Shown here: positions 40,303-52,300 of the stretch, piece by piece
Layout of the letters: every line of letters starts with the position of its first letter
Numbering within the stretch: position 1 is the first letter of the stretch
NCBI GenBank assembly: GCA_960531495.1
Contig: OY482846.1
Coordinates: 12,777,486-12,841,485, forward strand
Source: Zeus faber
Taxonomy: Eukaryota; Chordata; Actinopteri; Zeiformes; Zeidae
DNA length: 64,000 nt
Direction of reading: 5' to 3'
Notes under the pieces: generated by a model
What the model saw: the letters and a program-made list of their open reading frames with translations, nothing else
Databases searched by the model: none
Told to the model about the DNA's origin: nothing
Translations under genes and position numbers: made by a program

Positions 40303-41319
40303 AGGTCACCGATTATAAAAAAAACCCAACCTTTTTCAGTTTTTGTGCACATACATTTGGGTCTCTGAAGGGCCTTCTAACACACAAACTGTGAGATAAG
40401 ACAGCCAGTCTGTTTTTTGTGAGCCGCCTATTTCAGAAAACACATGATTCAAAAAGCCGCTGAGATTAGCCTCCGCCTGCTACGTCAAGTTGGGGATCAT
40501 TAGAATAATACCGCCCACCATCTGGTTGTCTCCACCCATGGCTGGAGAACTACCTTTGCAAGAGTACGCCATGCCAGCTTGCATTTTGTGGAAGCTAAGA
40601 GCTAAGCATGGGAAGTGCTCTGTTGTTGGCTGTACAGACCAGCACAAATTTTGACATGGCCCCCCAGCCTCAGAGGACAGAACAGCTGAGTGAATAAAGC
40701 TTATTTTTAAGGGCAACGTCTAAAACCGTGATAAAACTGCAGTCGAGGGAAATGTAATTATTTAAAAAAACATTGTGCTGTGTGTTTCTTTTGCCGTTTA
40801 GCACTAGCCAACGCTAATAGCTGAGGTAATATTTTGGATGTAATTTTTCTAAGAAGTTACTGCCGTTACTCGCTGCAGGATCCACTATCATATTTTTAGG
40901 GTATTAGTTTGTTAGTTGAATGTCTGTAAGATGAATTCCATCGTATCAACACTCTTAAATAATAGGAGAATGAGAGAATGGGTGGTGACGTCTCCAGAGA
41001 GTTTCTCGCCGCTGATTTTATATAGATTCACAAGAAGTTACTAACTTGCCGTGAATCACGGAGAACATTTCACCTCCGCCCCCATCCAGCAGGTAGGAGG
41101 AGTGGGGCGTGGGGAGCAGCAGCTCATTTGTGTTTAAAGCTACAGACACAGAAACAGCCCGTCTAGAAAAGGACTGGAACAGAGTGGTATAGAGGTTTGT
41201 TAGAATGGCTAGAATGCATAATCTGAGCGGTATTTTCAGCAAAATAAACTTCAAAGACATGTTTTTGGGACCTCAGAGACCTGTATTAACTTGTTATAAA
41301 GGAGTATTATATGTGACCT
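40303..41319. mobile_element. TTAA-flanked DNA transposon, nonautonomous (Kolobok-like)
   Basis: The left end reads TTAA-AGGTCACCGATTATAA and the right end TATTATATGTGACCT-TTAA. Inverted termini AGGTCAC / GTGACCT are flanked by TTAA on both sides (40299-40302; 41320-41323), with looser complementarity beyond. TTAA is the target duplication of piggyBac and Kolobok elements; the AGGTCAC termini fit Kolobok-type fish MITEs better than piggyBac. The interior 'acatttgggtctctgaag...gtgagataagacagccagtctg' is of a type I remember as dispersed in fish genomes. No transposase frame. About 1017 bp. Confidence 0.65.
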
Positions 41320-42542
41320 TTAATTCCAGGTATTTGCTTTGAAAGCTTTTTTTTCCACCCTTCAAACCATCATTTTTCACCAACTCCAAAAAGTAAAAAC
41401 AAAGGTCAAAGTCTTTCCAGTAATTTGGTTTGTAAAGCGAGGCTCGGCTTCCACAGTGAGCAGAGCCCGGTCATCACCCGATACCATGTCGGCTGGAGAG
41501 GCTCCGCGCAAACCATCAATCCTGCAGGCCAGACAGTCTGCAACTGAAGCAAATACTGCGGCCATCTCTAATACATAAGACACACGTGCACACGCACACA
41601 AGCACACAAGCACACACGCACACACACACACATACACACACACACATACACGCGTAGAGGAAGAGGCCAGTTTGTTTGCAAACAAATGGGTGGAATCTTG
41701 GTTAAGCGGGAGACAACAGACACGAGTAGACCGTACACATCCGTGACAGTCCGTCCGTTCGTGTGATATCAATTCTCTCTGTTTGCTTAACCACATTTTC
41801 CGTAACCATGTGTCGGTGTCTATAACGATCCTTCAACTCCTTCCACAGGTCAAGCACACACCATCCATGTTTTTGAAATCTAGTTAGACCGTCTTATGGC
41901 TTTCGGATTTGCAATCGATTTTTTTTTTTTTTAATGACAGTAACATGCCAAGTGAGGTTAATGATTTTAATTTGTGCTTGGTGAGGCCAGTTCCAATACC
42001 AATGGCAATTGAAAGTTTACATTTCCCAACAAAATGCCAAACAAAAGTCTTTGCGCGTAGCTTTATGAGGCGATGAAGTGGTGATGAGCTTCCCTCAAAT
42101 TTCGTTTAGTTTGAGAACTGCTTTAACGTGTCTAAGTGAAAGAGTAAAGGGCAGCTCTATCGAATATATTCTCCAATCTTACCACCAGTGGGGTTTTTTT
42201 TTCCTGTCTCAAAGAACAAAAAGGGTCCATCATTGGATTCACATTTTACCTCACACCTGGGACCAAATGCATTACTGTAAATACAATTGGAAATAATATT
42301 GTCAAATAAAGTTCAAATCAAGACATACAATATGCAGTGACAAAACATTTAAAATAAGATGCTTGCTTACACAATGTAATAATGAATAATGGCCTGCGCA
42401 GCTTTCCCTTTATCTTCTCTTCACTCTGCGGCTGATACAGATTTACAGACCCAGGGGGAATAGTCACCTTCATAAAAGTGACGCATTATCTCCACCTTGT
42501 GTTGGCTTTTGATATCGCTATTAGGATCTGACGCTATGAACT

Positions 42543-42543
42543 A

Positions 42544-42588
<45 letters not shown>
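42543..42588. repeat. (AAT)n microsatellite
   Basis: About 15 AAT units, directly abutting the left end of copy C. Confidence 0.95.
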
Positions 42589-42590
<2 letters not shown>

Positions 42591-45275
42591 CAGCTGCAGG
42601 CAGCAATACACGGGTCCCAGCTTATTCGTTTTAGGTAACTATTACATTTGTTTTATGTGAAATGCATCACAATTTACCTAACGTATAAACATCAGACATT
42701 GTGGAGTTTCGTCCATAGAATATATATTTTTTTTAATTCTATGGCTGACCTTCAGACGGATCTGGACACGTCAACATAATGTAGTTACGTCCATGTAATT
42801 TCATGAATCTAATGTTTATGGCATTACGTATGAAGCATGTCCAGTTCAACCAGACGTTGATTCAACCAACATTGATGAAGTGTACGAAACAGGTCAGTTC
42901 TGTATAATTGTTCCAAATAGCTGAGTTTATAGTTTTGATGTTGTTTGTAAATTCAAAGTACATTAATCATTAAATTTGCACAATAAATGACAAAAAAAGT
43001 CAGTGGTTATTGAAAACAGCTGGACAAATATCACAGGATTTAATTAAACAAATATCACAGTATTTATAAATAATAAATACATGTCAAATAAACAATAAAT
43101 GTTATTAAAATGGCAATTTTAATAAAATAAAATAAATGAAAAGTAGACAAATTGTATGAAATTGTCAAAGTAAACAGTGTTTATCAACATTGTGTTATAT
43201 GTCTTTTTTAACTAATGAAACAATGTTTAGAAAGTGATTTTTTTTTTTTTATCAGGAGAGCTTGATATTTTGCATGTATCTGGTACATAAACTAATGCAT
43301 CTTAAGAAATGTAAATAATGAAATTACTCACCTTTATTTTCTTTTTTTTTTTTTTTACTATTTTCTCTAACTTGGTTATGTCAGTCACCATATTGTTGTT
43401 GGTGTAGCTGACACAGAAGTAGCCACCTGTAGTAAACTGTCGTTGGATGGCCAAAATGTTTGTCGTCAAGTTGGTCATTTTGTATTTGACCGTTTTGATA
43501 ATTGCACATGTATTACCGGAGATAGTTAATAAACATGCATTATCATTATTTAACAGTGATTTTTTTTAAGTGCTCTATGAATTGGCAAAGAGATATTATA
43601 CAATGCAGAGTTATAGTGATGTACACCAATGCAGCCAGTATCAGATCTGCATATGTTATTTGGAATGTTGTATGAAACATCATTTGTCTTGTCGGCAATT
43701 CTGTTATTGTGATATAATCTCTTCCTGGAACATTATCATTTATTCTACCAGACTTTTTCATCTCCTGATAATGATGATTTGCTTTAGTCAAAACATCATC
43801 TAGGTCATTTTGTGTCCATGTGCACACATTCTGAATCTTGTTTTTCAGAATTGCTGTTAAACTCATAGCTGCACACTCTTTATTTCTGGAGTCTCCAAAT
43901 TGTATATCATCCTGGTGAAATGAGCCTCTTAACACCGATACGTATGGGCAATTAACACTTACAAATACATTTAATTTTGAAAATATATAAATAAATGTTA
44001 TTTGCAATTGCTACTTTATTGTGCTTTATAGCTTAGTAATGTACAACTGTAAAATTCAGTTGAATAGATGACTTGTCTATATTGTAATGCAGACAACATT
44101 TATGTAACTTTAACACTAGTTTGCAATTAGAATTTTTATGTAATAATTTGTCAAGATCACAAACATTTTCTGCCTTTTCATAACAGTTTAATAAGTTTAG
44201 GTGTAGGAAAATGTTTATACATGACGTCTATTACAAGAAAGTGCTTTAATTTTTTATTTTAGATTAAATTTATTTATATTATTTTTTGTTATAACTTACC
44301 TTGCTACATTGAAGTACATCCAGGGTCTCTGTGGCGGTAGATGGCATTGTGTCTCGTATATGTAAATGATGAAGTATTCATGTCGATTTACAATTGTGTT
44401 CTAATTTAGGTATTTTTTTTTCAAGGTTGAGTTGAGTTTCTTACTTGCTTTACATTTTCAGTAAGTTACATTTCCATGAAATACAAAAAATGTTGTGGTA
44501 TTTCTCTGGGTCATTACCATTGCAAATCTTCTATTTTTCCGATGCCTCGCTGGATCTCGAATGCATTCATATTTAGATGAACACAGTCGCACATTTCGGT
44601 GTTTTCGAGGGACACACTGACAAATTTTTAAGGATTAGTTTTCTGTTTTTTTTTTCATTCATCCAGAGAAGTAATGTTGACCACAGATTTAAAATAGCAA
44701 TCTAACAGATCTACTGATATCTACCAGGTAATAAGTTATGTAAATATACACGTAAATCGATAGTTTGGTAATTTCTTAAGACTACAGAGTGACCAAGTCC
44801 ACAGCGCCCAATGGACACTATCCAACTGGATATTCTCAATCAAAATTTGTACATTGTAAATAATCTCATAACGTCATAAAGCTTATTACTGTAAATCTCA
44901 TCTTGTTCAATTGAGAACAACGTGGCAGTTAATCAAGACCAACTGAATATTCTGGGTCAAAGTTGTTCGGTTTTTCATCAACATCTGCTCCGTATGTGGA
45001 TCGATTTGGATGAAATTTTAACAATGAGATCCTTGTGACATAGCGATTTGAACCATCCCTCAACCGTGTTCTGTAGCTTATGCGCGCCAGATAGTTTTAG
45101 CCGGGTTGGACATATTTCGGCGTCAAATGTACTGGCTCGTCTGTGTAATATCGATCTAAATTTGGTCTGTTTTTCGCTAATAACTGCTCCGTATTTGGAT
45201 CGATTTGGATTAATTCTGAGAAATGTTCCCCGAATCATAACAATAAGGGGCTGCTGCCTACGGGCTGGACCCCTA
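42589..45275 (+). mobile_element. Helentron-like repeat, copy C (longest, ~2.7 kb)
   Basis: The left end ATACAGCTGCAGGCAGCAAT carries the family stem-loop; subterminal GGGTCCCAG is at 42612-42620. The right end CGGGCTGGACCCCTAATAAT has CTGGACCC at 45265-45272. The inverted pair GGGTCCAG / CTGGACCC lies at both ends of the family. Followed by TAA/TTA arrays. The interior carries a reverse-strand reading frame (43546-44007). The right 600 bases match copies A and B. The termini, stem-loop and microsatellite association suggest a Helentron/Helitron2 relative, but I saw no Rep or helicase motifs. Confidence 0.6.
43546..44007 (-). pseudogene. transposon reading-frame remnant, possible cysteine-protease-like domain
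   Basis: A 153-codon minus-strand frame lies inside copy C. Residues 22-105 are the conserved part: YVSVLRGSFHQDDIQFGDS, then NKECAAMSLTAILKN with a Cys at 45, then WTQNDLDDVLTKANHHYQ, ending near PGRDYITITE. The layout (Q and F, a short gap, C-x-x-x-S-L-x-A, then a 'W-x-x-x-D-L-D-x-V-L' stretch) recalls OTU/C76-like cysteine peptidase regions in large fish transposon proteins. The residues outside that block are hydrophobic and probably not original. The same block occurs in copy A at 32915-33150 with a frameshift. The family assignment is from recall and tentative; it is not a host gene. Confidence 0.45.
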
Positions 45276-45299
45276 ATAATAATAATAATAATAATAATA

Positions 45300-45342
<43 letters not shown>
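45274..45342. repeat. (TAA)n(TTA)n microsatellite
   Basis: About eight TAA units switch to about fifteen TTA units, so the tract can fold back on itself. It abuts the right end of copy C. Confidence 0.95.
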
Positions 45343-45400
45343 GACATTTCACTGCATATATGTATGAAAGTATGTATATGTACGTGACGTATAAACCTAT

Positions 45401-45403
<3 letters not shown>

Positions 45404-45484
<81 letters not shown>
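45404..45484. repeat. (TAA)n microsatellite
   Basis: About 27 uninterrupted TAA units. Confidence 0.97.
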
Positions 45485-45639
45485 GTTTTCATTGTACAGT
45501 GATGATCTGCTCTTGAGAGCAAGCTCTATGGGTGTCAGGAGGACACAAAAAAACTAGTTAAGCTGTTTTAGTTTTCTTTTAATTGTTAAACCGAGAGCAA
45601 TTTCTTACACTGATCTGATTTAATTCCTAAGAACACATT

Positions 45640-45870
45640 CAATTCTCCACTCGCGGAACCTAAGCGGGACGTCGTTTTACAATGTGTTCCAGCCGGAACG
45701 TTTTTGCTGCCGTACCGGGGAGGCACTAAGCAACAACACGGAAGAAGCGGCCAGGTAGATGTCACTGCACAGCGTTTACCTTTAAACGAGCAGTTCAAAC
45801 ATTTTTAAGACGCCTTAATGCTATTTTCGAGAGAGACGTCCCCGGGCTTGTTTTCGTCGCGATAGGCCAG
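45640..45870 (+). promoter_or_regulatory. CpG-dense segment upstream of mtmr9, candidate promoter/5' exon
   Basis: CpG is locally frequent (CTCGCGGAACC, GCGGGACGTCG, GCCGGAACG, GCCGTACCGGGG, TTCGTCGCGATAGG), unlike the surrounding DNA. CCGGAA and CGGAAG are ETS-type motifs. CAG|GTAGAT at 45752-45760 could be a splice donor, which would pair with the pyrimidine-rich AG just before the mtmr9 ATG. This is inference; the 5' end of the transcript is not shown by sequence alone. Confidence 0.4.
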
Positions 45871-46376
45871 GGTCCGTTATATTTGAATGTGTTGGAAGCG
45901 TACACAGCCGACGTGAACTATAAAATAGCCTTAACGGTTCATTTGGCCTTGAAAACCACTTATTGGCAAACGAATGGAGGGGACAACATTCACACACGCT
46001 GTGTAAACCTGGAAAAAAAATACAAACAAAGAGATGCTACATTTTCCATAAATTCGTTTTCGCCTGTAAAAGCCCAGTGAATCACAATCAAAATATTTTT
46101 TGGAAAAACGGGAAGCTCTCATTAGACAGAATAACATATTGTTCACCTTAACGAAGGTTAGGCCTATAATTTATCATGACTACTTAAATGTAATCCATTT
46201 GACTGTAGCCATTCAGATTTGTTGAAAAGGCAACAGTGCAATTGTGACTCTCTTAATAATGCAACAAAAAAAAGAAAGCTGCGGTGACACTGTGGCAGTG
46301 CAGCACAGAGGAGCTTATGAAGAGGGGAAACACTGAAACCATCAACTGTTTTTTCACCTTCTCTTTACTCTAAGTC

Positions 46377-49300
46377 ATGGAGTTTGCTGAGCTGATAAAG
46401 ACCCCTCGGGTAGACGGGGTAGTCCTTCATCGGCCCTTCATGCCCACGGTGGAGGGAACCCTGTGTCTGACCGGCCATCACCTCATCCTCTCCTCTCGAC
46501 AGGACAACACAGAGGAGCTCTGGCTGCTCCACTCCAACATTGACTCCATCGAGAAGAGGTGAGCCTCATTGATGGCTTTAGCTTACATCAAATGTCTATT
46601 TTAGAATGCTGTTCTGTGACCGCCTGTTTTGTGAGCATTTTCTCAATTTTGCTTGGTGATTGAATAGTTCCCCATTGTAACTCTCATTAACTGTCATTGT
46701 GACATTGAGTTATTCACTCTGCTATCAGCCTGAGACTTTTCTGCTTTGTCAATATGTGCACGAGTCTTTTGATTCTTCTGATGTGCTGATGACGCTCCCT
46801 GAACACCACTTCCCCTTTTGGAAAAAAATGCGCCACTATGACTTATTCAACATAGGCGGCCATATTGAACTGATCTGCTCTGAGAGCACAAGGTTTGATC
46901 TGACTCTTTGAATTTGAGTGGTTCGGTAGGATTAGCCATACAAAACCTATTAGGGTCATCTATTATTTCAAATTGGTTAATTCCCTCATTAAACACAGAT
47001 CATTTATATGTGGAAAAACATTGTTTTAATACAATGGGCTATCCTGCAGGGGAAAAAAGTCAAATCTGGTTATTTTATCAGTGGTGAGATGTTTTGTCAA
47101 CGTCATCATGCAGCTCTGAATGATTGTGACAATTTGCTCTAAGAATTACATTTGTGACATTTTATATATGGTAAAACCATAGTGAATGGTAAAGGAAGGA
47201 AATGGACAGAGGAAAATAAGAAAAACAAGTGTTGAAACATTATGTTCATTGTTCCAGCAGGGTGTATATGGTGCCAGTTTGCAGTTGGGATCATTGGACA
47301 TTATCTTCATCATTCATCTGCTATAACAAAGTTATTGCTTAAACTTCTGCCAGCAAGCAGGTTTAAAAAGGCTGCTTGGATAACAAATAGTCCATTCCAA
47401 GATCACTTGATTCTCCAAAATGCTAACCTTATGTATCTGTGCTTTTTATCATGTAATCAGGTTTATCGGGTCTCTGGGAACCATCATAGTGAAATGTAAA
47501 GATCTAAGGATGATCCAGCTGGATATCCCCGGCATGGAGGAGTGTCTAAATATAGCAAGCTCTATCGAGGTAAGAGGTTGGCCATTTCGACTGCACTGCC
47601 ATCAAGTTCTTAAATGTGACAAAAGGTTTGAGAAACTCTTGACTTGTGTTGGCTCTTTAGGCTCTGTCCACCCTGGATTCAGTTTCCCTGATGTACCCTT
47701 TCTTCTACCGGCCTATGTTTGAAGTCATAGAAGATGGCTGGAACTCTTTTCTTCCGGAAGACGGCTTCAAAGACTTGGAGTCCATGGTACGGACAAGGAT
47801 AATATCGCCGCGCAGGCAATGTGTTGCGTTGGTTTGAAGCCTGTGCAAGACCTTCTCGTTACCCCAAATCATCCCTTCTTCCCCCAGACAGATGAGTGGA
47901 GACTGAGCGAGGTCAACAAGGACTTCAGCGTGTGCCCGTCGTACCCTCCTCTGGTGGCGGTGCCCAAGGACGTAGGCGATGACACGCTCAGGAAAGTAGC
48001 GAGCTTCCGTCACGGTGGCCGCTTCCCAGTTCTGAGCTACTACCACAAGAAGAACGGCATGGTGAGAGCATCATGGGAACTGTAATAGTTTATTAGTGCT
48101 GTCAAAAACACTAATTACGTCTTTATATGACATTAATCCCACAGGGGTCCTGAATTGCTGTGCCCTTTTTTATTGCACTGCAACCACCAATGGAAACCTT
48201 TCTCAAAAGCTCGATTTTAGTAATGGGACTAGCAGCATGGACTGTGAGGGGCTACTATTCAATCACACCCTGTGACACTCTCCAAATTACCTTTACGTCA
48301 TTCAAAGTTCACATGATGTTGTTAACCATCTTATTCTGTACCTTACCACTGCAGCCATCACCCATTAACACCATTTAACACAGTGACATTCAAACATGCA
48401 ATTAGATGTAAGGTTAACTACAATCAAAAATAAATCAGCCCTACCTATAATGTTTTGTCAGCCTATATGCTTTTTTATGATTTTAAATCACGCTATTATT
48501 ATTGTGTATGAGGATCATATTCCTTGTTGTATAATTATTTCCATAAATAAATACCTCCACCCACAGGTGATGATGCGAGCAGGGCAGCCTCTAACTGGCA
48601 CCAACGGACGGCGCTGCAAGGAGGATGAAAAGCTCATCAACGCCACCCTGCGGCCAGGGAAGCGCGGCTACGTTATCGATACACGCACCGTCAATGTTGC
48701 CCAGCAGGCCAAGGCACGCGGAGGAGGATTTGAGTCTGAGGCCAACTACCCACAGTGGAGGAGGATCCACAAGGCGATTGAAAGGTGAACATTTTATAAA
48801 GTTTGATTGCCCCCGACAATTTATCATAGCCACGGTATAAAGGATTGCTGTCTGGCATAAAAATTACCTAATATTGTGCACATCTGTTTTACTAACACAG
48901 TTGGAACCTTTTCAGCACAAAACCAACCTAGGGCAAGTTAAATTAGACATTCATGTTGACAGAATTGCAAATCCAACTCATCTCTACCATTTATTTACGT
49001 ATGCAATTACATACAGTATAATAACTCCGCTCAGGGATAAGTATGATTAAATCATTCCACGTGAATATATATTAAATAACATGTCATATGTATATCAATT
49101 TAATCAAGCCTGTACTTTTTGCGATCACAATAGTGCACCAGGGTTTAATCTAAATTGTACCCTCCTCCTTTTTCTCCTGGGTTCAAAGAATAACCTAAAA
49201 CCTCTGCATTTTAATCCAGATTAATTTAAAACGTAAAACCTCTGCATTCTGTCCTTTCTAGGTCCAACGTCCTGCAGGAGAGCCTGATTAAGCTGGTTGA

Positions 49301-52300
49301 GGCGTGCAATGACCAGTCTCACAACATGGACCGCTGGCTGAGCAAACTGGAGGCGTCCAACTGGCAGACGCACGTGAAGGAGATCCTTACCACCGCCTGC
49401 TTGGCCGCACAGTGCATTGACAGGTCGGCCGTGCACAGCTTCATTCAATTACACAAGGTCCAAACTTGGCAACCACTTGAAAGAAGCATGTGACCAATCC
49501 AACAGGTAGAATGTTTCAAATGATGTCGTTCCTTCCAAGTGTGCCTGTTCAGGTTTGGGATTACATTTTTACAGTGGTGTTGCTTTTCTCCGCAACGTTC
49601 ACACCAGTGTTACCGGCTTTCTCCACTAAAGGGCGTCATAGGCGTCCTTTGAGTTGCATGTGCCCTGTTATACAAGGCAAGGGAGATTGCTTTTAAGAAT
49701 GATGGTTCCCTGCTGCATTGTTTCTCATTTCTTCTCACAAACACATTGTTATACACTGTCATTAATCGGTGGTCAGCACAACATGACTTTGTATAATTTA
49801 TTTTATTAATTTAACTCTACTTTGCTTGAAAATAATGGTATTGTAGATGTGCGGAAAATTAGCATAGGTGTTGACACTAGAACTGTATGCCACTGGTAAC
49901 TGGCCTACTTAGTTAGCCGTTACAGTACAAAAAAAAAAGTCCAAAAAGAACTTGAGAGGTGTTTTACACACCCTGATAATCCAAGCAGGAGAGAATAAAA
50001 AAAGCGTGATTAGAAAGCATATGATTATGGCTTTATCAATAAAAAACCCAACATTTTTTTACCAAAACTAGAAAAATAAATACATATATTATTTGGAAAA
50101 TGATAGAAAACGAATTAAAGGCAAATCCACACCCTAATAAAAATAAATATATTATATGCTCTCTGTTGGCGGTTACACTGTCTAGATGGTAGAACAGAAT
50201 TTCTGTATTTATAAACACCGTAGCTTCTAATGTTGCGGCTGCTAACTGGTGCCTCTGTTGCAAAATGGCTAATCAAATCCATGAATATATTCCCGTAGCT
50301 TTATTAAAACAGACCAAATAACTTTTTAAGTGTCCTGCTCATACTCTGTGTGCCTGTGTTTTGGTCTTAGAGAGGGAGCGTCCGTGCTGGTCCACGGCAC
50401 TGAGGGGTCAGACTCCACCCTGCAGGTTACCTCTCTGGCCCAGATCATCCTGGACCCAGCCTGCAGGACCATCAGGGGCTTCCAGGGGCTGGTGGAACGA
50501 GAGTGGCTCCAGGTTAGTCTCTGTAGTCCACAGTTCCATGTTTCATACCATGTTCTGATAAGGCAGGGTTGCAGACACAAGCCACCCCTTACCAAAAATA
50601 AACTGAGGCACATGACGTTTTTGCACTGAAGTTTACAGGAGCCTGTGGTCATGTGCAAAGACCATATCAGCCTCACTATATAGTTAAACATTTTTGGAAG
50701 ATGCAGCTACCTTTATTCACATACCTGTCGACAGGTGACAATTTCAAAACATGAGGTGTGAGGCACATCTGACCTTTTTGAGCAGAACTCGTAAAGAAAA
50801 CATTTTTAGGAAAGACCATACTATCGTATCACCACTGTAGTTTGACACGGCAGAACCATAAATGAAGCTTAACTAAGATTAGTTCAGATCCTAACTTCGC
50901 TCTGAGGGACACGGCTTTCCAAAACGTGCTGCGGCTCATAGAGTGAGACCGGTCCTGGTCTCTCACTTTCATGACCCCCTCCACCTCTGTGACCCCCGCC
51001 CACGCAGGCAGGCCACCCGTTCCAGCAGCGCTGTGCCCTGTCGGCCTACTCCAACAGCAAGCCTCGCCACGAGGCCCCCGTCTTCCTGCTCTTCCTGGAC
51101 TGTGTGTGGCAAATCATGCGCCAGTTCCCCTGCTCCTTCCAATTCACCGAGAACTACCTGGTGCAGCTCTTCGAGCACGCCTACGCCTCCCAGTTTGGCA
51201 CCTTTCTGGGCAACAGTGCGGCCGAGAGGTCAGCTTGAGTCTGTTCTGTCTATATGTTCATGTCCAGTTTCTGTCTCTATCTCCATCTATTTTTTATGAT
51301 GTATTCTGGAGCATTGGCTCTGTTACCTCACAGCAAGAAGGTCTTGAGTTTGAACCCGACTGACCTTTCTATGTGGAGGTTGCATGCGTGTTCACGTGGG
51401 TATCCCCCCTGGTGCTCCGGTTTCACCTCCCCCACACCACACCGTGGCTTGTGGAAGTCCCTGGATGTGGCACTGCAGCTGGCTGCTAAATCGTTTGGAT
51501 GAATTGTGCACGCTTTAAGATTTATTGTATTGTCGCAGGCCTACAATTATCCCAATGTCAGTATTTAATTAAAGCTCCATTGTGCCACATTCTTTCTCTA
51601 ACGATAACAAAGGACAGTAACAACAACCTGTGCTTCATGTTCAGAGTCAAAGCGCCTCCACAGCATGATGTCACTGTTTCACTGAAGAGTTAATGTTATT
51701 GTACGTCAGCAAAGAGCCCATCAATATGTCACTGATGGCATTGAGAAAAATAAACTCCTACTCAAAATGATCCGGTAGTTATGATTGGTGATGTGCTGCA
51801 AAAAACAATAAGAGACTCAATTCATCAAGGCTTTATTGGCAGGACCATATATCTGGAGCCCAAGTTGTCGCTTTCACAAAAACGTGTTTGCGCCAAGATG
51901 CATCTGTTTTATAATATGTAAAAGAGAAGGTGAGCGTTGAGGTGAAGGGGAGGTGAGCTGTCTTCAGTTACTATCGAACGATATGACATCACAAACAATC
52001 CTGTTTGCTACAAGCTAACCACTCCCCCCGCCCCCTTTTTTTTTTAATTTTAGGGCCAAGCTGTCTTTGCCTGAGAAAACTGTATCTCTCTGGTCGTGGG
52101 TGAACCGCCCCCAAGAGCTGGATCGTCTGTCCAACCCACTGTACGAGGCCAACAGTCTGGTCATCTGGCCATCTGTCGCCCCACAAAGCCTGCTGCTGTG
52201 GGAAGGTGAGAAGCACCATCCAAAGAAGTACATACACCCACTGTTCAGACATCTTCGTGCAAGGATTCTGTCCAAAAATTAACTATTAACTTTAGGTGTT

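Larger units (their letters stand above)
36770..46376. other. xkr6-mtmr9 intergenic region
   Basis: About 9.6 kb between the divergent genes. It holds the repeats and transposon relics listed separately. No coding frame is supported. The stretches 37260-37510, 37860-38020, 38960-40295 and 41330-42540 contain no repeat I recognise; 39380-39740 is of mixed, non-repetitive composition and could hold conserved regulatory DNA. Confidence 0.7.

Noticed and set aside
45048..45407. Poly-Ile and poly-Tyr/His/Cys-Val frames across TAA, CA and GATA arrays (here and at about 20 other places)
   Set aside because: Direct translations of simple repeats.
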